From the NCBI RefSeq assembly GCF_003003885.1, contig NZ_PVWN01000005.1, positions 1 to 64,000 of the forward strand: 64,000 bases of DNA. Direction: 5' to 3'. The stretch's first letter is position 1. Every line of letters begins with the position of its first letter. The notes under the pieces were generated by a model. It had not been told where the DNA came from. It did no database searches and was given only the letters and a program-made list of their open reading frames with translations. A program made the position numbers and the translations under genes. The stretch comes from Chlorogloea sp. CCALA 695. Its GTDB lineage: Bacteria > Cyanobacteriota > Cyanobacteriia > Cyanobacteriales > Chroococcidiopsidaceae. Below, one piece after another: positions 48,577 through 58,841 of the stretch.

Positions 48577-48793
48577 GACGATTTCTTACTCCCACTTTTT
48601 TACTAAACTATCAGTTTAAAAAAACATCCACAACCTTAATTTATTAATGGTTAACGAGCGGTGCGTCCAACTTAATATATTATTTACCTAGTTAAAACAG
48701 TTAATCTCAACTTTTTAGTTGCGCTCATCGCCGCTCTTGTGACAAAATAGATATTTGTGTAAAATTTCGCCTTGAGCAAAAAGCACTGATATT

Positions 48794-48988
48794 ATGGCTA
48801 AAAGTAAGGGTGTACGGATTGTTGTGACTCTGGAATGTACAGAATGTCGCACCAATCTAGATAAGCGATCGCCGGGTGTATCTCGTTATACCAGCATGAA
48901 AAACCGCCGCAATACTACCGCAAGATTAGAATTAAAGAAATTTTGCCGCTACTGCAACCGTCACATTGTTCATAAGGAAATTAAGTAA
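48794..48988 (+). CDS. rpmG: 50S ribosomal protein L33
   Basis: 64 aa. It is full length for L33 with the zinc-ribbon cysteines: VTLECTECR near residues 12-20 and [17 protein letters not shown] at the end. It precedes rpsR by 3 nt, the conserved cyanobacterial and plastid order rpmG-rpsR, followed by an RNase II/R gene. Confidence 0.96.
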   Translation: MAKSKGVRIVVTLECTECRTNLDKRSPGVSRYTSMKNRRNTTARLELKKFCRYCNRHIVHKEIK

Positions 48989-48991
48989 TAT

Positions 48992-49207
48992 ATGGCTTAC
49001 TATCGTCGTCGGCTATCTCCAGTAAAGCCCCAAGATCCCATTGATTATAAAGACATCGATTTGCTGAGAAAGTTTGTTACCGAGCGCGGAAAGATTTTAC
49101 CACGTCGGATTACTGGATTAACATCCAAGCAACAAAGAGATTTAGCTTTAGCAATTAAGCGAGCGCGAATTGTGGCTTTGATGCCGTTTATCAATGCTGA
49201 AGGATAA
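48992..49207 (+). CDS. rpsR: 30S ribosomal protein S18
   Basis: 71 aa. The S18 core is intact: [19 protein letters not shown] near residues 17-35, [20 protein letters not shown] near 37-56, then [10 protein letters not shown]. It is 3 nt after rpmG and 63 nt before the ribonuclease gene on the same strand. Confidence 0.96.
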   Translation: MAYYRRRLSPVKPQDPIDYKDIDLLRKFVTERGKILPRRITGLTSKQQRDLALAIKRARIVALMPFINAEG

Positions 49208-49270
49208 ATTGTAAAAGACTGCGCTAAATTGGGCTATTTGTGGAAAAGTTAACAATTTTTTACGCTTGTT

Positions 49271-51310
49271 GTGGATAAGGGAACGCTAGTTGAATTTAAA
49301 GTCCAAAGCGATCGCAGGCTAGCGGTGGTAGACCGTCCTGATGGCAAAACGCGCTGGTTTGTAGTCGATGAACGCGGTACGGCTCACAGTTTAACGCCTC
49401 GACAAGTTACCTATAGCGTTCCTGGACAAACTTACAAAGCTACGGAAATTCCTAAGTTTTTAAAAGAAGTCCAACCTTATATAGACCCAACAAGCATAGA
49501 AATAGCCTGGGAGTTGTTAGTAGAACTCGGCGAGGAGAGTGTAAACCCACCAGCAATGGCAAACTTGCTGTTCTCCGAGCAAAACCCACCCCAGTGCTAC
49601 GCGGCTCATTATTTGTTGTCGGAAGACAAGGTTTATTTCAAACAAAAAGGCGACTTTTACGAACCGCGCAGCGCGACCCAAGTAGCAGAACTCAAGCATC
49701 AGTTAGAAGTAGCCACCCTCCGCCAACAAGAGCAAGAGCAATTTTTTGAGCGGATTTCTCAAGTTTTAGCTGGTACAAACGTAGAATGGGAGAAGTATGA
49801 TCGCCAAAGATTAGAAGCGATAGAACGTTTTGCTTTAACCAGTATTGAGGCAGGGCGGACGGGAGGAATGCCGGAACCTAATCGCAATCCTCCACCTCTA
49901 GTTATAGAAATTATGAATCATCTAGAACGCACCGCTACCCCGCAAGCGGCAATGCAGTTATTAGTTGATTTGGGCATTTGGAGCGAACACGAAAACTTGG
50001 TACTGCGGCGCTCATCAATTCCGAGTCAGTTTCCCCCAAAGGTATTAGAAATTGTGCAGCAGTGCTTAGATTCTCCACCGCCAGACTTAGACGTAAACCG
50101 TTTAGACTTAACAAAATTAAAAGTTTATACGATTGACGATGAAAGCACTAAGGAAATTGATGATGGTTTAAGTTGGGAATTGTTGGCTAATGGACAAGAA
50201 AAGCTATGGATACATATCGCCGATCCTACACGCTGGCTGATCCCAGAAGACGAATTAGATAAAGAAGCAAGAAGGCGCGGGACAACGGTGTACTTGCCCA
50301 CAGGAATGGTGCCGATGTTTCCGGCAGTATTGGCTACAGGCCCAATGAGTTTAATTCAGGGGAAGGCTTGTTGCGCTTTGAGTTTTGGCGTAATTTTAGA
50401 CGACCTAGGGGCGGTAGAAAGCTATAGCATTCATGCCAGTGTAATTAAACCTACCTATCGCCTAACTTATGAAGATGTAGATGAGATGTTGCAACTAGGA
50501 GTAAAGGCAGAACCAGAAATTGCCGCGATCGCCTTAAAGGCGCAATTGCGTAAAACTTGGCGACATTCTCAAGGGGCAATTAGCATTCATTTACCCGAAG
50601 CAAGTATTAAAGTTAAAGGCGACGAAATAACAATTAATGTTTTAGAAGATTCTATTTCCAGGCACTTAGTAGCAGAGATGATGATTTTGGCGGGAGAAGT
50701 TGCCGGACGCTACGGTCAAGTTCACAATATTGCCTTGCCTTTTCGCGGTCAGCCCCAGCCGGAACTACCATCGGCAGAAGAATTGCTCCAATTACCCGCC
50801 GGGCCTGTCCGTGCCTGCGGAATGCGCCGTTGTATGCCTAAAAGCGAGATGAGTATTACCCCTAATCGTCACGCAAGCTTGGGTTTGCCTGCTTATACTC
50901 AAGCAACCTCTCCGATTCGTCGATACAGCGATTTGCTGACTCATTTTCAACTCAAAGCTCACCTGCGGGGCGAGGATTTGCCTTTTTCTGACGAACAGCT
51001 TAAAGAAGTAATGTTAAGCGTGTTTAGCGTCACCCAAGAGGTAGTTTTGGTAGAACGTCAAACTAATCGTTATTGGAGTTTAGAGTACCTCCGCCGCCAT
51101 CCACAGGAAGTATGGCAAGCCTTAGTTTTAATGTGGCTGCGGGAAGATACAGGTTTGGCACTGATATTGATTGAAGACTTGGGCTTGCAGTTGCCAATGC
51201 CCTTTAAACGCGATGTCGCCCTAGGCGAACAAGTATTAGTTAAGGCTGCCTATGTAGACCCCCGCCAAGATATCCTTCAGTTTCAAGAAGTAAGTCAATG
51301 TGAGGTTTAA
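49271..51310 (+). CDS. RNase II/RNase R family exoribonuclease
   Basis: 679 aa, GTG start. After an N-terminal cyanobacteria-type region (DKGTLVEFKVQSDRRLAVVD), the RNB domain begins near residue 280 with the acidic cluster TIDDESTKEIDDGLSWE, which supplies the Mg-binding Asp residues. It continues through HIADPTRWL and TQATSPIRRYSDLLTHFQL near 545-563. A C-terminal S1-like end is short. It degrades RNA 3' to 5'. Linkage to rpmG-rpsR suggests ribosome-associated RNA turnover. The final 4 nt overlap the convergent membrane gene. Confidence 0.92.
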   Translation: MDKGTLVEFKVQSDRRLAVVDRPDGKTRWFVVDERGTAHSLTPRQVTYSVPGQTYKATEIPKFLKEVQPYIDPTSIEIAWELLVELGEESVNPPAMANLLFSEQNPPQCYAAHYLLSEDKVYFKQKGDFYEPRSATQVAELKHQLEVATLRQQEQEQFFERISQVLAGTNVEWEKYDRQRLEAIERFALTSIEAGRTGGMPEPNRNPPPLVIEIMNHLERTATPQAAMQLLVDLGIWSEHENLVLRRSSIPSQFPPKVLEIVQQCLDSPPPDLDVNRLDLTKLKVYTIDDESTKEIDDGLSWELLANGQEKLWIHIADPTRWLIPEDELDKEARRRGTTVYLPTGMVPMFPAVLATGPMSLIQGKACCALSFGVILDDLGAVESYSIHASVIKPTYRLTYEDVDEMLQLGVKAEPEIAAIALKAQLRKTWRHSQGAISIHLPEASIKVKGDEITINVLEDSISRHLVAEMMILAGEVAGRYGQVHNIALPFRGQPQPELPSAEELLQLPAGPVRACGMRRCMPKSEMSITPNRHASLGLPAYTQATSPIRRYSDLLTHFQLKAHLRGEDLPFSDEQLKEVMLSVFSVTQEVVLVERQTNRYWSLEYLRRHPQEVWQALVLMWLREDTGLALILIEDLGLQLPMPFKRDVALGEQVLVKAAYVDPRQDILQFQEVSQCEV

Positions 51311-51888
51311 TCAGGGCGTTTAAAGTCTTGCAAAATTTCTGTAAGCGATAAATGTTTGCGAATATCCATCATTTCGGCTAAAGATGGCCCATCTAAATCG
51401 CTAGGTTGATCTCTTTCTGGTGGTAGTACAGTGACGATTGGGGAACTAGGCTTTACAGATTGGTTTTCTATTAATGGTGGCACTATTTCGGGAGTGATTT
51501 CCGCCATACCTGCATCTTGTTTGAGTAATAGTCGGCGCTGCTGGCGACGTGATCGCCCGCCTTTGAAAACTATTGGCAAATTTCGCCCTTTAAAAATTAC
51601 TACGGTAGTAGCCACGCCAGCACCCAATAGAGCCATAGCCCACCAGTTTCTAAAGGCAGAATCAACTTTTTGGGTAGCTAGGGTGGTTTGTTTGCTAGGG
51701 TCTTTTGCTATCCGCCCAGTACTGGTTAAACTGATAATAGCTACCGAGGCGATCGCTATTGATAATACTCCCCCTCCCACTATTAGCAACCATGGATGAA
51801 CTAAAAATCGTGATTTGGGAAGGTTGGACTTAGTTAGGCTGGGCGATCGCTCAGGAGTATGAGAATTTTTTGGCATGGCGATCTTCAA
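51307..51888 (-). CDS. Hypothetical two-helix membrane protein
   Basis: 193 aa, not recognised. Two hydrophobic segments (about 31-53 and 83-101) are separated by a short polar loop. The N-terminus is basic and polar, and a long C-terminal part carries a basic patch (FKGGRSRRQQRRLLLK) and Pro-rich segments. The topology is probably both ends cytosolic. It overlaps the stop of the convergent RNase gene by 4 nt. Confidence 0.6.
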   Translation of the reverse strand: MKIAMPKNSHTPERSPSLTKSNLPKSRFLVHPWLLIVGGGVLSIAIASVAIISLTSTGRIAKDPSKQTTLATQKVDSAFRNWWAMALLGAGVATTVVIFKGRNLPIVFKGGRSRRQQRRLLLKQDAGMAEITPEIVPPLIENQSVKPSSPIVTVLPPERDQPSDLDGPSLAEMMDIRKHLSLTEILQDFKRPD

Positions 51889-51970
51889 CTACTATTTGTT
51901 AGCAAGCTTACTACAAATAATTGTCACCATAGCAGCCATTTATTTGACTGTAAGCGGCTTTAGATAAATG

Positions 51971-52028
51971 GGTAATTGGTAATTGGTAGAAATGAGGGGG
52001 AGACAGGATTGCAGAAAGGAAAAATCAT
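51971..52028. repeat. Heptamer array plus 38-bp dispersed repeat, copy 2
   Basis: Two GGTAATT heptamers (from 51971) lead into a 38-bp block at 51991-52028 that matches 23735-23772 at 35 of 38 positions, all three differences being A/G. In both places the block lies between two minus-strand genes. Confidence 0.85.
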
Positions 52029-52155
52029 TACACTTCCGCAATACCGAAAAATTCAAAAATTAACAGTAAAGCGATTAATGGGAACTGTAATCGCCCTTGT
52101 TGGTCAAACTACGGCTTTTAAATTAGGCAATTGATTTTAGCTACAAATAAGTTAC

Positions 52156-53340
52156 TTATTTGCCCTGCTGCCAGTATTTATAAGCACTATAAGCCATCGT
52201 TACAACTCCCGTGACAATCGCCGTTTCATCCACATCAAACAACGGATGGTGTAAAGGATAATTGAGAGCGCGATCTTTGTAACCCACTCCTAAACGAAAC
52301 ATCATTCCTGGGGCGTGTTCTAGGTACATAGAGAAGTCTTCGGCCCCTAAAGAGGGTTCCGTAAGTACCAAAACGCGATCGTTCCCAAAAGCTTCTTCGG
52401 CGGCATTCTGTACCAACTGCGATAAAGCTAAATCGTTTTGCACCGATGGCACACCGGGACGATAATTAATGTGATAACGAGCGCCGTAACTATCGCAAAC
52501 GCTAGAAACTATTTTAGTAATCCAATTAGGCAAGTTAGCGCGAGTTTCTGGGTGCAAGCTTCGCACCGTACCTAACAATTTTACGTGATCGGCAATTACA
52601 TTTGGCGCTCTACCGCCGTTAATTTGTCCAATACTCAACACCATTGGGCGCAAAGGGTTCTGAGTGCGGCTAATTGCTTGCTGGAGATTCGTTATCACTT
52701 GCGAAGCAATCCAAATCGCATCTATAGCTTCGTGAGGTCTAGCACCATGGCCAGACTCCCCAATAATCTCTATTTCTAAGTCGTCGGCGGCGGCGGTTAA
52801 CGCACCATAGCGGACACCAATCGACCCGGCGGTAATTGATGGAAAAACGTGCAAAGACAATATTGCCGTCACTTGATCCATTCCCCCATCGGCAATCATC
52901 CAACTCGCGCCTTGAGCAATTTCTTCGGCGGGTTGAAACAACAACCGCACATTACCAGGTAATTCCTTGGCTAATTGCGCCAAAATCATCGCTGTACCTA
53001 AGCCTACGGTTGTGTGTACGTCGTGTCCGCAGGCGTGCATGATTCCCGGTTCGCGCGAGGCATACTCTAAGAGCGTAAGTTCTTGAATGGGTAAAGCATC
53101 CATATCTGTCCGAATTGCCAATAATCGCTTATCTGTGCCATTGCCGATTACTTCGGCAACAACTCCAGTCTTACCTACTGTTTCGGTGACGCGAAGCCCA
53201 CTTGAAGATAAAACCCCCGCCACAAAAGCAGCAGTTTTGTGTTCTTGGGCGCTTAATTCAGGGTGGAGGTGGAGGTGGCGGCGAATTTCAATTAGGCGAT
53301 CGCGCAGGTTTTCTGCCAGTTCTTGAATACGAGTTAGCAT
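52156..53340 (-). CDS. M20 family amidohydrolase (hippurate/IAA-amino acid hydrolase type)
   Basis: 394 aa. The M20D pattern is complete: IRRHLHLHPELSAQEHKTAA near residues 18-37, the metal motif HACGHDVHTT near 101-110, FQPAEEIAQGASWMI with the catalytic Glu near 135-149, and GESGHGARPHEAIDA near 193-207 in the lid. It is a cytosolic hydrolase of N-acyl amino acids; the true substrate is unknown. The start ATG at 53340 follows a gap of about 70 nt to the neighbouring gene. Confidence 0.92.
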   Translation of the reverse strand: MLTRIQELAENLRDRLIEIRRHLHLHPELSAQEHKTAAFVAGVLSSSGLRVTETVGKTGVVAEVIGNGTDKRLLAIRTDMDALPIQELTLLEYASREPGIMHACGHDVHTTVGLGTAMILAQLAKELPGNVRLLFQPAEEIAQGASWMIADGGMDQVTAILSLHVFPSITAGSIGVRYGALTAAADDLEIEIIGESGHGARPHEAIDAIWIASQVITNLQQAISRTQNPLRPMVLSIGQINGGRAPNVIADHVKLLGTVRSLHPETRANLPNWITKIVSSVCDSYGARYHINYRPGVPSVQNDLALSQLVQNAAEEAFGNDRVLVLTEPSLGAEDFSMYLEHAPGMMFRLGVGYKDRALNYPLHHPLFDVDETAIVTGVVTMAYSAYKYWQQGK

Positions 53341-53413
53341 TAATCAATTAATCGAGCGGCTTATCCCCCATCATAAAGAATTGTTAACAGCTAGGGAGAT
53401 ATTTTTAAACTAC

Positions 53414-53860
53414 TTACCCCCCCTTAGGGCAGTAATATTTGGTAGCTAAGTTAGTAATAATTTGGGCATTAACTATACTTGATTGCTCGACAGTTTCTCT
53501 AGCCTGCTTTTGTTTGACTTCATCAAGAGAAAGTCCTGATTTTAGTTCGTTACACACTCTTTGAGCTTGCAAACTGCTCATTTCTGGCGATTGCTGCACG
53601 TTAGATAGCAAATTATCGCGTACTTCGGCGTACTGCATGACATTACGCTTGTATTCTCCTAAAAATGCTTCGTCGATATTAACTGGAAGTTTTGGCACAG
53701 TTTTTTGAGCGCCACAGAGGGAAGTTTGGGAAAAATCAATGGTGCTGCCAGAATTGGTAGTTAAAAAACAAGCGTAGTCTTGTTGCTGTTGAGCATAACT
53801 AATTCCTGGCAGCAGGCAAATAGCAGTAAAGGCGATCGCGCTTAGGTATTTAACGTTCAT
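53414..53860 (-). CDS. Hypothetical secreted protein
   Basis: 148 aa. A signal peptide covers residues 1-23 (MNVKYLSAIAFTAICLLPGISYAQ). Four cysteines remain in the mature part, including CFLTTNSG at its start, SLCGA, a middle CNEL and the YYCPKGG tail, so two disulfides are possible. It is Gln-rich. No family is recognised; it is periplasmic or exported. Confidence 0.65.
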   Translation of the reverse strand: MNVKYLSAIAFTAICLLPGISYAQQQQDYACFLTTNSGSTIDFSQTSLCGAQKTVPKLPVNIDEAFLGEYKRNVMQYAEVRDNLLSNVQQSPEMSSLQAQRVCNELKSGLSLDEVKQKQARETVEQSSIVNAQIITNLATKYYCPKGG

Positions 53861-53942
53861 TTGGTTACGGAGATTAGAGTTCTGTACTTAGTAATCCCCA
53901 GTAACCAGAAAAACTAACATCCCAACCAAAAATCTTTAGTAA

Positions 53943-54425
53943 CTACCAGTAGCGACGGTCGGAGGTTACTAAACCGCTAGGCGAAGTTGTTAGCCTAAAC
54001 CTAGAACCGCGAAAATTAGCATAGGTTGTAGTTGCACCTTTAAAGTTAGCGCCATCTAGATTAGTAGCAAATAATCCTGCACGGCTCAAATTAGCATTTT
54101 CTAAGGTCGCTGATTTGAGGTTAGCACCTGTCAATGTAGCGCTGATTAAGTTAGCACCCGTCAAGTTAGCAACTTCTAAATTAGCTTCGGTTAAATCTGC
54201 ATCAGCAAGATTGGTTTGAGATAAATCAGCTTGACTCAAGTTAGCGTTGCGTAAGTTAGCGCCACTAAGGTTGAGTTGCGAGAGGGGAGCGCCTGTTAAA
54301 TCACACCTCGCACATAAACCCGTTTGTTTTAACTGTTCCAAGTCTTCGGGGCTATAAGCCATCGCTGGAGCCATTAAGCCCCAAGGAGCGAGTATAGTAA
54401 TGAGTGCAATAATACTTAATTTCAT
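53943..54425 (-). CDS. Secreted pentapeptide-repeat protein
   Basis: 160 aa. A signal peptide (residues 1-23, ending MAPAMAYS) is followed by LCARCDLTGAPLSQ and then about 15 pentapeptide units of the A(N/D)LXX type (LRNANLSQADLSQTNLADAD and so on, to residue 140). The repeats form a right-handed beta-helix. The N-terminal Cys pair CARC is typical of cyanobacterial lumenal or periplasmic members. The binding partner is unknown. Confidence 0.85.
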   Translation of the reverse strand: MKLSIIALITILAPWGLMAPAMAYSPEDLEQLKQTGLCARCDLTGAPLSQLNLSGANLRNANLSQADLSQTNLADADLTEANLEVANLTGANLISATLTGANLKSATLENANLSRAGLFATNLDGANFKGATTTYANFRGSRFRLTTSPSGLVTSDRRYW

Positions 54426-54574
54426 TTTTTTGACGGCGCGTTGAATTTAGGTTAACTTCAAAAATATTTCCCAGCTAAATTTATCACCTTTAGCTCTAGC
54501 TTGGCGAGATGCCTATAGGGGTGATAGACGGCAGCGCTACTTAGTAGGTTCCGTACATTAGAGAGGTTACAACT

Positions 54575-54886
54575 ATGATTCCCGGAGAAATAATCGTCAA
54601 ATCAGGAGAAATTGAACTAAATGCCGGACTTGCGACTATAAAGTTAGTTGTGGCAAATATTGGCGATCGCCCAATTCAAATTGGCTCTCATTTTCACTTC
54701 TACGAAGTCAACGACGCTTTAAGTTTTGACCGCGACGAAACAAAGGGAATGCGCCTCGATATCCCCGCCGGAACAGCCGTGCGCTTTGAGCCAGGAGACG
54801 AAAAAGAAGTGACTTTAGTACCGTATACAGGTAGCCGCCAAGTTTACGGATTTAACAATAAAATTAACGGGTCGTTGGATAAATAA
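54575..54886 (+). CDS. ureB: Urease subunit beta
   Basis: 103 aa. It is full length for Ure[19 protein letters not shown] at the start, [21 protein letters not shown] near residues 27-47, [21 protein letters not shown] near 59-79, and the [10 protein letters not shown] end. GAGAGG lies about 10 nt before the ATG. ureC follows after 8 nt. No ureA precedes it; the upstream neighbour is a pentapeptide gene on the other strand. Confidence 0.95.
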   Translation: MIPGEIIVKSGEIELNAGLATIKLVVANIGDRPIQIGSHFHFYEVNDALSFDRDETKGMRLDIPAGTAVRFEPGDEKEVTLVPYTGSRQVYGFNNKINGSLDK

Positions 54887-54894
54887 AGGAATAT

Positions 54895-56604
54895 ATGAGT
54901 TACCGCATGGATCGCCGCGCTTACGCCCAAACTTACGGCCCAACGAGAGGCGATCGCGTTCGTTTGGCGGATACAGAGTTATTTATTGAAGTAGAACAAG
55001 ACTTTACTACCTATGGCGATGAAGTCAAGTTTGGCGGCGGGAAGGTAATCCGCGATGGTATGGGTCAATCTCCCCTCTCTAACGCCGATGGCGCGGTGGA
55101 TCTAGTCATTACTAACGCTCTAATTCTCGATTGGTGGGGAATTGTTAAAGCCGATATTGGCATCAAAGACGGACGCATATTTAAAATTGGCAAAGCTGGC
55201 AACCCTTACATTCAAAACAATGTAGATATTATTATTGGTGCGGGTACAGAAGTAATCGCCGGGGAAGGTGCGATTATTACTGCCGGGGGAATAGATAGCC
55301 ATATTCACTTTATTTGCCCGCAACAAATTGATTGTGCGATTTCATCAGGAATAACTACGATGATTGGCGGCGGTACAGGCCCAGCTACCGGAACAAATGC
55401 TACTACTTGCACTCCTGGAGTTTGGAACATTCATCGAATGCTACAAGCGGCGGATGCTTTTCCCGTCAATATTGGCTTTTTAGGTAAAGGTAATAGCAGC
55501 CAGCCTCAAGGACTTGTCGAGCAAGTAAATGCTGGGGTAATGGGGTTAAAACTCCATGAAGATTGGGGAACTACACCCGCCACTATCGATACTTGTCTCA
55601 GCGTCGCCGATGACTATGATGTGCAGGTGGCAATTCACACCGATACTCTCAACGAAGCTGGCTTTGTGGAAACAACGATCGCAGCTTTTAAGGGTCGCAC
55701 TATTCACACTTACCACACCGAAGGCGCTGGGGGCGGTCATGCACCAGACATTATCAAAGTTTGCGGACAGAGTAACGTTTTGCCGTCTTCTACCAATCCT
55801 ACCCGCCCTTATACTCTCAACACTTTAGACGAACATCTAGATATGCTGATGGTTTGTCATCACCTCGATCCGGATATTCCCGAAGATGTAGCTTTTGCTG
55901 AGTCGCGCATTCGCCGCGAAACTATTGCCGCCGAAGATATTTTGCACGATTTGGGCGCTTTTAGTATGATTTCTTCCGATTCTCAAGCTATGGGGCGAGT
56001 GGGAGAAGTAATTATTCGCACCTGGCAAACTGCACACAAAATGAAGGTGCAGCGAGGACAATTAACCGAAGATAGCCCCGATAATGACAACTACAGGGCG
56101 AAACGCTACATTGCTAAGTACACAATTAATCCTGCTATTACTCACGGCATTGCGGCTCATGTAGGTTCGGTAGAAGTCGGAAAATTGGCTGATTTGTGTC
56201 TGTGGAAACCAGCGTTTTTTGGAGTCAAACCCGAAATAGTTATCAAAGGTGGTGCGATCGCCTGGGCGCAAATGGGCGATGCTAATGCTAGTATTCCCAC
56301 ACCTGAACCCGTACATATGCGTCCGATGTTTGCCAGTTTTGGCGGTGCAATTGCGAGAAATAGCTTAACTTTCCTCTCTAAAGCCGCCCTAGAGCGCGAA
56401 ATTCCAAAGCAGTTAAACTTGCAAAAAATGACTGTAGCAGTTTCTGGGACTAGGCAAATAACTAAGCAATCTATGAAGCTAAACGATGCAACCCCTCACA
56501 TTGAAGTAGATCCCGAAACCTATACTGTTAGAGCCGATGGGCAATTGCTTACTTGCGAAAGCGCTACTATATTACCTCTAGCTCAACGTTACTTTTTGTT
56601 TTGA
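54895..56604 (+). CDS. ureC: Urease subunit alpha (catalytic)
   Basis: 569 aa. All nickel-site elements are seen: [12 protein letters not shown] near residues 132-143, the carbamylated-Lys motif GLKLHEDWG near 215-223, [10 protein letters not shown] near 247-256, [12 protein letters not shown] near 273-284, and the mobile-flap Cys-His pair in MVCHHLDPD near 318-326. It hydrolyses urea to ammonia and carbamate in the cytosol. AAAGGA precedes the ATG. Accessory genes (ureDEFG) and ureA are not in the window. Confidence 0.96.
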   Translation: MSYRMDRRAYAQTYGPTRGDRVRLADTELFIEVEQDFTTYGDEVKFGGGKVIRDGMGQSPLSNADGAVDLVITNALILDWWGIVKADIGIKDGRIFKIGKAGNPYIQNNVDIIIGAGTEVIAGEGAIITAGGIDSHIHFICPQQIDCAISSGITTMIGGGTGPATGTNATTCTPGVWNIHRMLQAADAFPVNIGFLGKGNSSQPQGLVEQVNAGVMGLKLHEDWGTTPATIDTCLSVADDYDVQVAIHTDTLNEAGFVETTIAAFKGRTIHTYHTEGAGGGHAPDIIKVCGQSNVLPSSTNPTRPYTLNTLDEHLDMLMVCHHLDPDIPEDVAFAESRIRRETIAAEDILHDLGAFSMISSDSQAMGRVGEVIIRTWQTAHKMKVQRGQLTEDSPDNDNYRAKRYIAKYTINPAITHGIAAHVGSVEVGKLADLCLWKPAFFGVKPEIVIKGGAIAWAQMGDANASIPTPEPVHMRPMFASFGGAIARNSLTFLSKAALEREIPKQLNLQKMTVAVSGTRQITKQSMKLNDATPHIEVDPETYTVRADGQLLTCESATILPLAQRYFLF

Positions 56605-57047
56605 CTTGCTTTAGTTTTCTTTTTTAACGTTAAAACTCCTTGCTTGCTAACTTGGTAAGCTTTGCCTACATAACCCGTGCGATCATAAAGAATCTGATGA
56701 GTATGTAAATTTAGTTTTGCTTCCTCCGCAAACTGAGGGCGGTAATAAGGTTTTAACTTTTCTGCTAAATTCATACTTTGAATTTGGGCGTGCAGTTTTT
56801 CCTCGTCTCCATCAAAATAAGCAATCCTTGCACTGTCGTTTTGTAAAAAGCTCAGAATGATTGGACTTGGAACCCCACCAATAGCTAAATAACCTTTTGT
56901 CAGCATTTCTACCCAAATCAACCCCAAACTACCCAAAAATATGAATAAAATACTGGCAAATCTTATAGAAAATGGGCTGAGAGTGCGATCGCTTACTTTA
57001 TACCTGCTATTTCTTTTTCGTCCGGCGGTAAAACTAGGTAGCACCAT
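56589..57047 (-). CDS. Hypothetical membrane-anchored protein
   Basis: 152 aa, not recognised. A basic N-terminus ([11 protein letters not shown]) precedes one hydrophobic helix (about 31-53). The remaining soluble part has [21 protein letters not shown] and a very basic tail ([12 protein letters not shown]). Its 3' end overlaps the last 16 nt of ureC on the other strand. Confidence 0.6.
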   Translation of the reverse strand: MVLPSFTAGRKRNSRYKVSDRTLSPFSIRFASILFIFLGSLGLIWVEMLTKGYLAIGGVPSPIILSFLQNDSARIAYFDGDEEKLHAQIQSMNLAEKLKPYYRPQFAEEAKLNLHTHQILYDRTGYVGKAYQVSKQGVLTLKKKTKASQNKK

Positions 57048-57505
57048 AGTATTTTTTGAAAATTAGCTTTTAATTTAGCTTTGAATTGACTTTTTGGCAA
57101 AGCTAATCTGAAAAAATCACAAATCCTGGATATTTGTAAAAAATGCTACATTGACTCTTAGTTTGGTTAATTTATTCATAAATTCCTTAGCATTGGCAAC
57201 TTCTATGCCCAAAATATTATCAGCAAATCGTCTAAGTTGCGCTGCTAAACTTAAGTCTTTTTTTAAACGACAATAACTAATAATTACGGTTAGATTTATA
57301 GGTCAATTTGTCGTAAATTTTGGGTTTAATAATCAATTTCTTGGTGGCAAACTCAATTAAAAGTTAAAAGTCAACAACAATTAGTAGGATATAAAGCAGT
57401 AAATAATCTGCCGCAAGTAAGAGGTTAATTGCGCGTTCAAAAGAAAAAATGATACAGGTAGAAGATGTATTTAAACAACTTAATTAGTTAAAAACAATCC
57501 CCTCC
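57048..57505. other. Intergenic region (458 bp) with a possible gene relic
   Basis: AT-rich. A stop-free minus-strand stretch at 57117-57302 encodes about 61 residues with protein-like composition (RLKKDLSLAAQLRRFADN, IEVANAKEFMNKLTKLRV) but no upstream start codon, so it may be a decayed gene end. Plus-strand fragments near 57378-57428 also look decayed. The remainder holds the promoter of the receiver/kinase gene. Confidence 0.4.
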
Positions 57506-58624
57506 ATGAGTTCGCTAGCTGCTATAGACCAGATACTTGTTGTTGATGACTCTCCTGATAACGTCTTTTTGATCCAAACCATTTTGGAAGAAGAAGGCTA
57601 CGAAATCGCCACTGCCGAAAATGGCGTTTCGGCTTTAGCACAAATTGAACTTTCTCCGCCAGACTTGATTTTGTTAGATGTCATGATGCCGGGAATGGAT
57701 GGCTTTGAAGTTACTAAGCGCCTCCGTGAAAATACTAAGCTGCCTTTTATTCCCATCCTCTTGATTACCGCTCACGATAAACCCAGTGTCGCCCAGGGCT
57801 TAGACATGGGAGCCGATGATTTTATCCGCAAGCCTGTAGAAGTAGATGAGTTATTGGCACGAGTACGAAGTTTACTGCGTCTCAAACACAGTGTAGACGA
57901 GCGCGACAGCATTGCCCGTCAAAGAGAAGATTATGTCTCTCGTCTTACTCACGACTTGCGTACTCCCTTAGTAGCCGCCGACCGGATGTTGATGCTATTT
58001 CAGCAAGGTGCTTTGGGAGAGCTTTCGTCTACTATGTTAGAAGCGATCGCTACTATGCAAAGGAGCAATCAAAACCTTTTGCAAATGGTCAATACTTTAC
58101 TTGAAGTTTACCGCTTTGAAGCTGGGCGCAAAACTCTTAGCTTTTTCCCCATCGATTTACGTGCGTTGCTGCAAGAAGTTATCAATGAACTCACTCCCCT
58201 CGCTGCGGAGAAAAAATTAGCCATAATTGCCGAATTTAACCAACAAACACAGATTAACAAAGTTATGGGCGATCGCTTAGAACTTCATCGCTTATTTACT
58301 AATTTAGTTGGCAATGCTATTAAGTTTACCGATACAGGTTCTATTACTGTTCGTTTCAATCCGATTATTGAGCCGAAAAATCTTCCCCCCAGACAGCAAG
58401 CTACAGCTTACGTTGCCATTGAAATTGAAGATACAGGCGTAGGTATTGCAATTGGCGAACAAGCAACTATGTTTGAGCGCTTTCGCCAAGGCAGTCACAA
58501 GCGTTCGGGCAGTGGATTAGGTTTATACCTGTCTCGGCGCATTGTTGAAGCCCATCAAGGTACAATTCAACTTAGTTCAGAACTAGGCAAAGGTAGTATA
58601 TTTACTGTTTATCTCCCTGCTTAG
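57506..58624 (+). CDS. Response regulator / histidine kinase hybrid
   Basis: 372 aa. The receiver domain (10-125) has phospho-acceptor D58 in LILLDVMMPG and the conserved KP pair at 109-110. The kinase follows: HisKA with H149 in RLTHDLRTPL, then HATPase with N-box NLVGNAIKFTDTG, G1 DTGVGI and G2 SGSGLGLYLS. It has no transmembrane or sensor domain. A receiver placed before the kinase suggests it is itself switched by phosphate from another kinase. The partner is not encoded nearby; it is monocistronic. Confidence 0.92.
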   Translation: MSSLAAIDQILVVDDSPDNVFLIQTILEEEGYEIATAENGVSALAQIELSPPDLILLDVMMPGMDGFEVTKRLRENTKLPFIPILLITAHDKPSVAQGLDMGADDFIRKPVEVDELLARVRSLLRLKHSVDERDSIARQREDYVSRLTHDLRTPLVAADRMLMLFQQGALGELSSTMLEAIATMQRSNQNLLQMVNTLLEVYRFEAGRKTLSFFPIDLRALLQEVINELTPLAAEKKLAIIAEFNQQTQINKVMGDRLELHRLFTNLVGNAIKFTDTGSITVRFNPIIEPKNLPPRQQATAYVAIEIEDTGVGIAIGEQATMFERFRQGSHKRSGSGLGLYLSRRIVEAHQGTIQLSSELGKGSIFTVYLPA

Positions 58625-58841
58625 TAACTTGAAATAAGTATTTTTATTCTTTTTATAAAAAAAATATTTGATTAGGGGGGTTTTGGGTAGACAAATAGAA
58701 CTATTTTTGTTAAAATGTTATAATGGGAGTGGTAATAAAAATAATATTTTAGTTAAACTTTCCAGTATAAATATACTACCAAAAAAGTCAAGACATTGCA
58801 AGGGTTTTCGTAAAATAAATTAATAAAATTTTCATCTCAAA

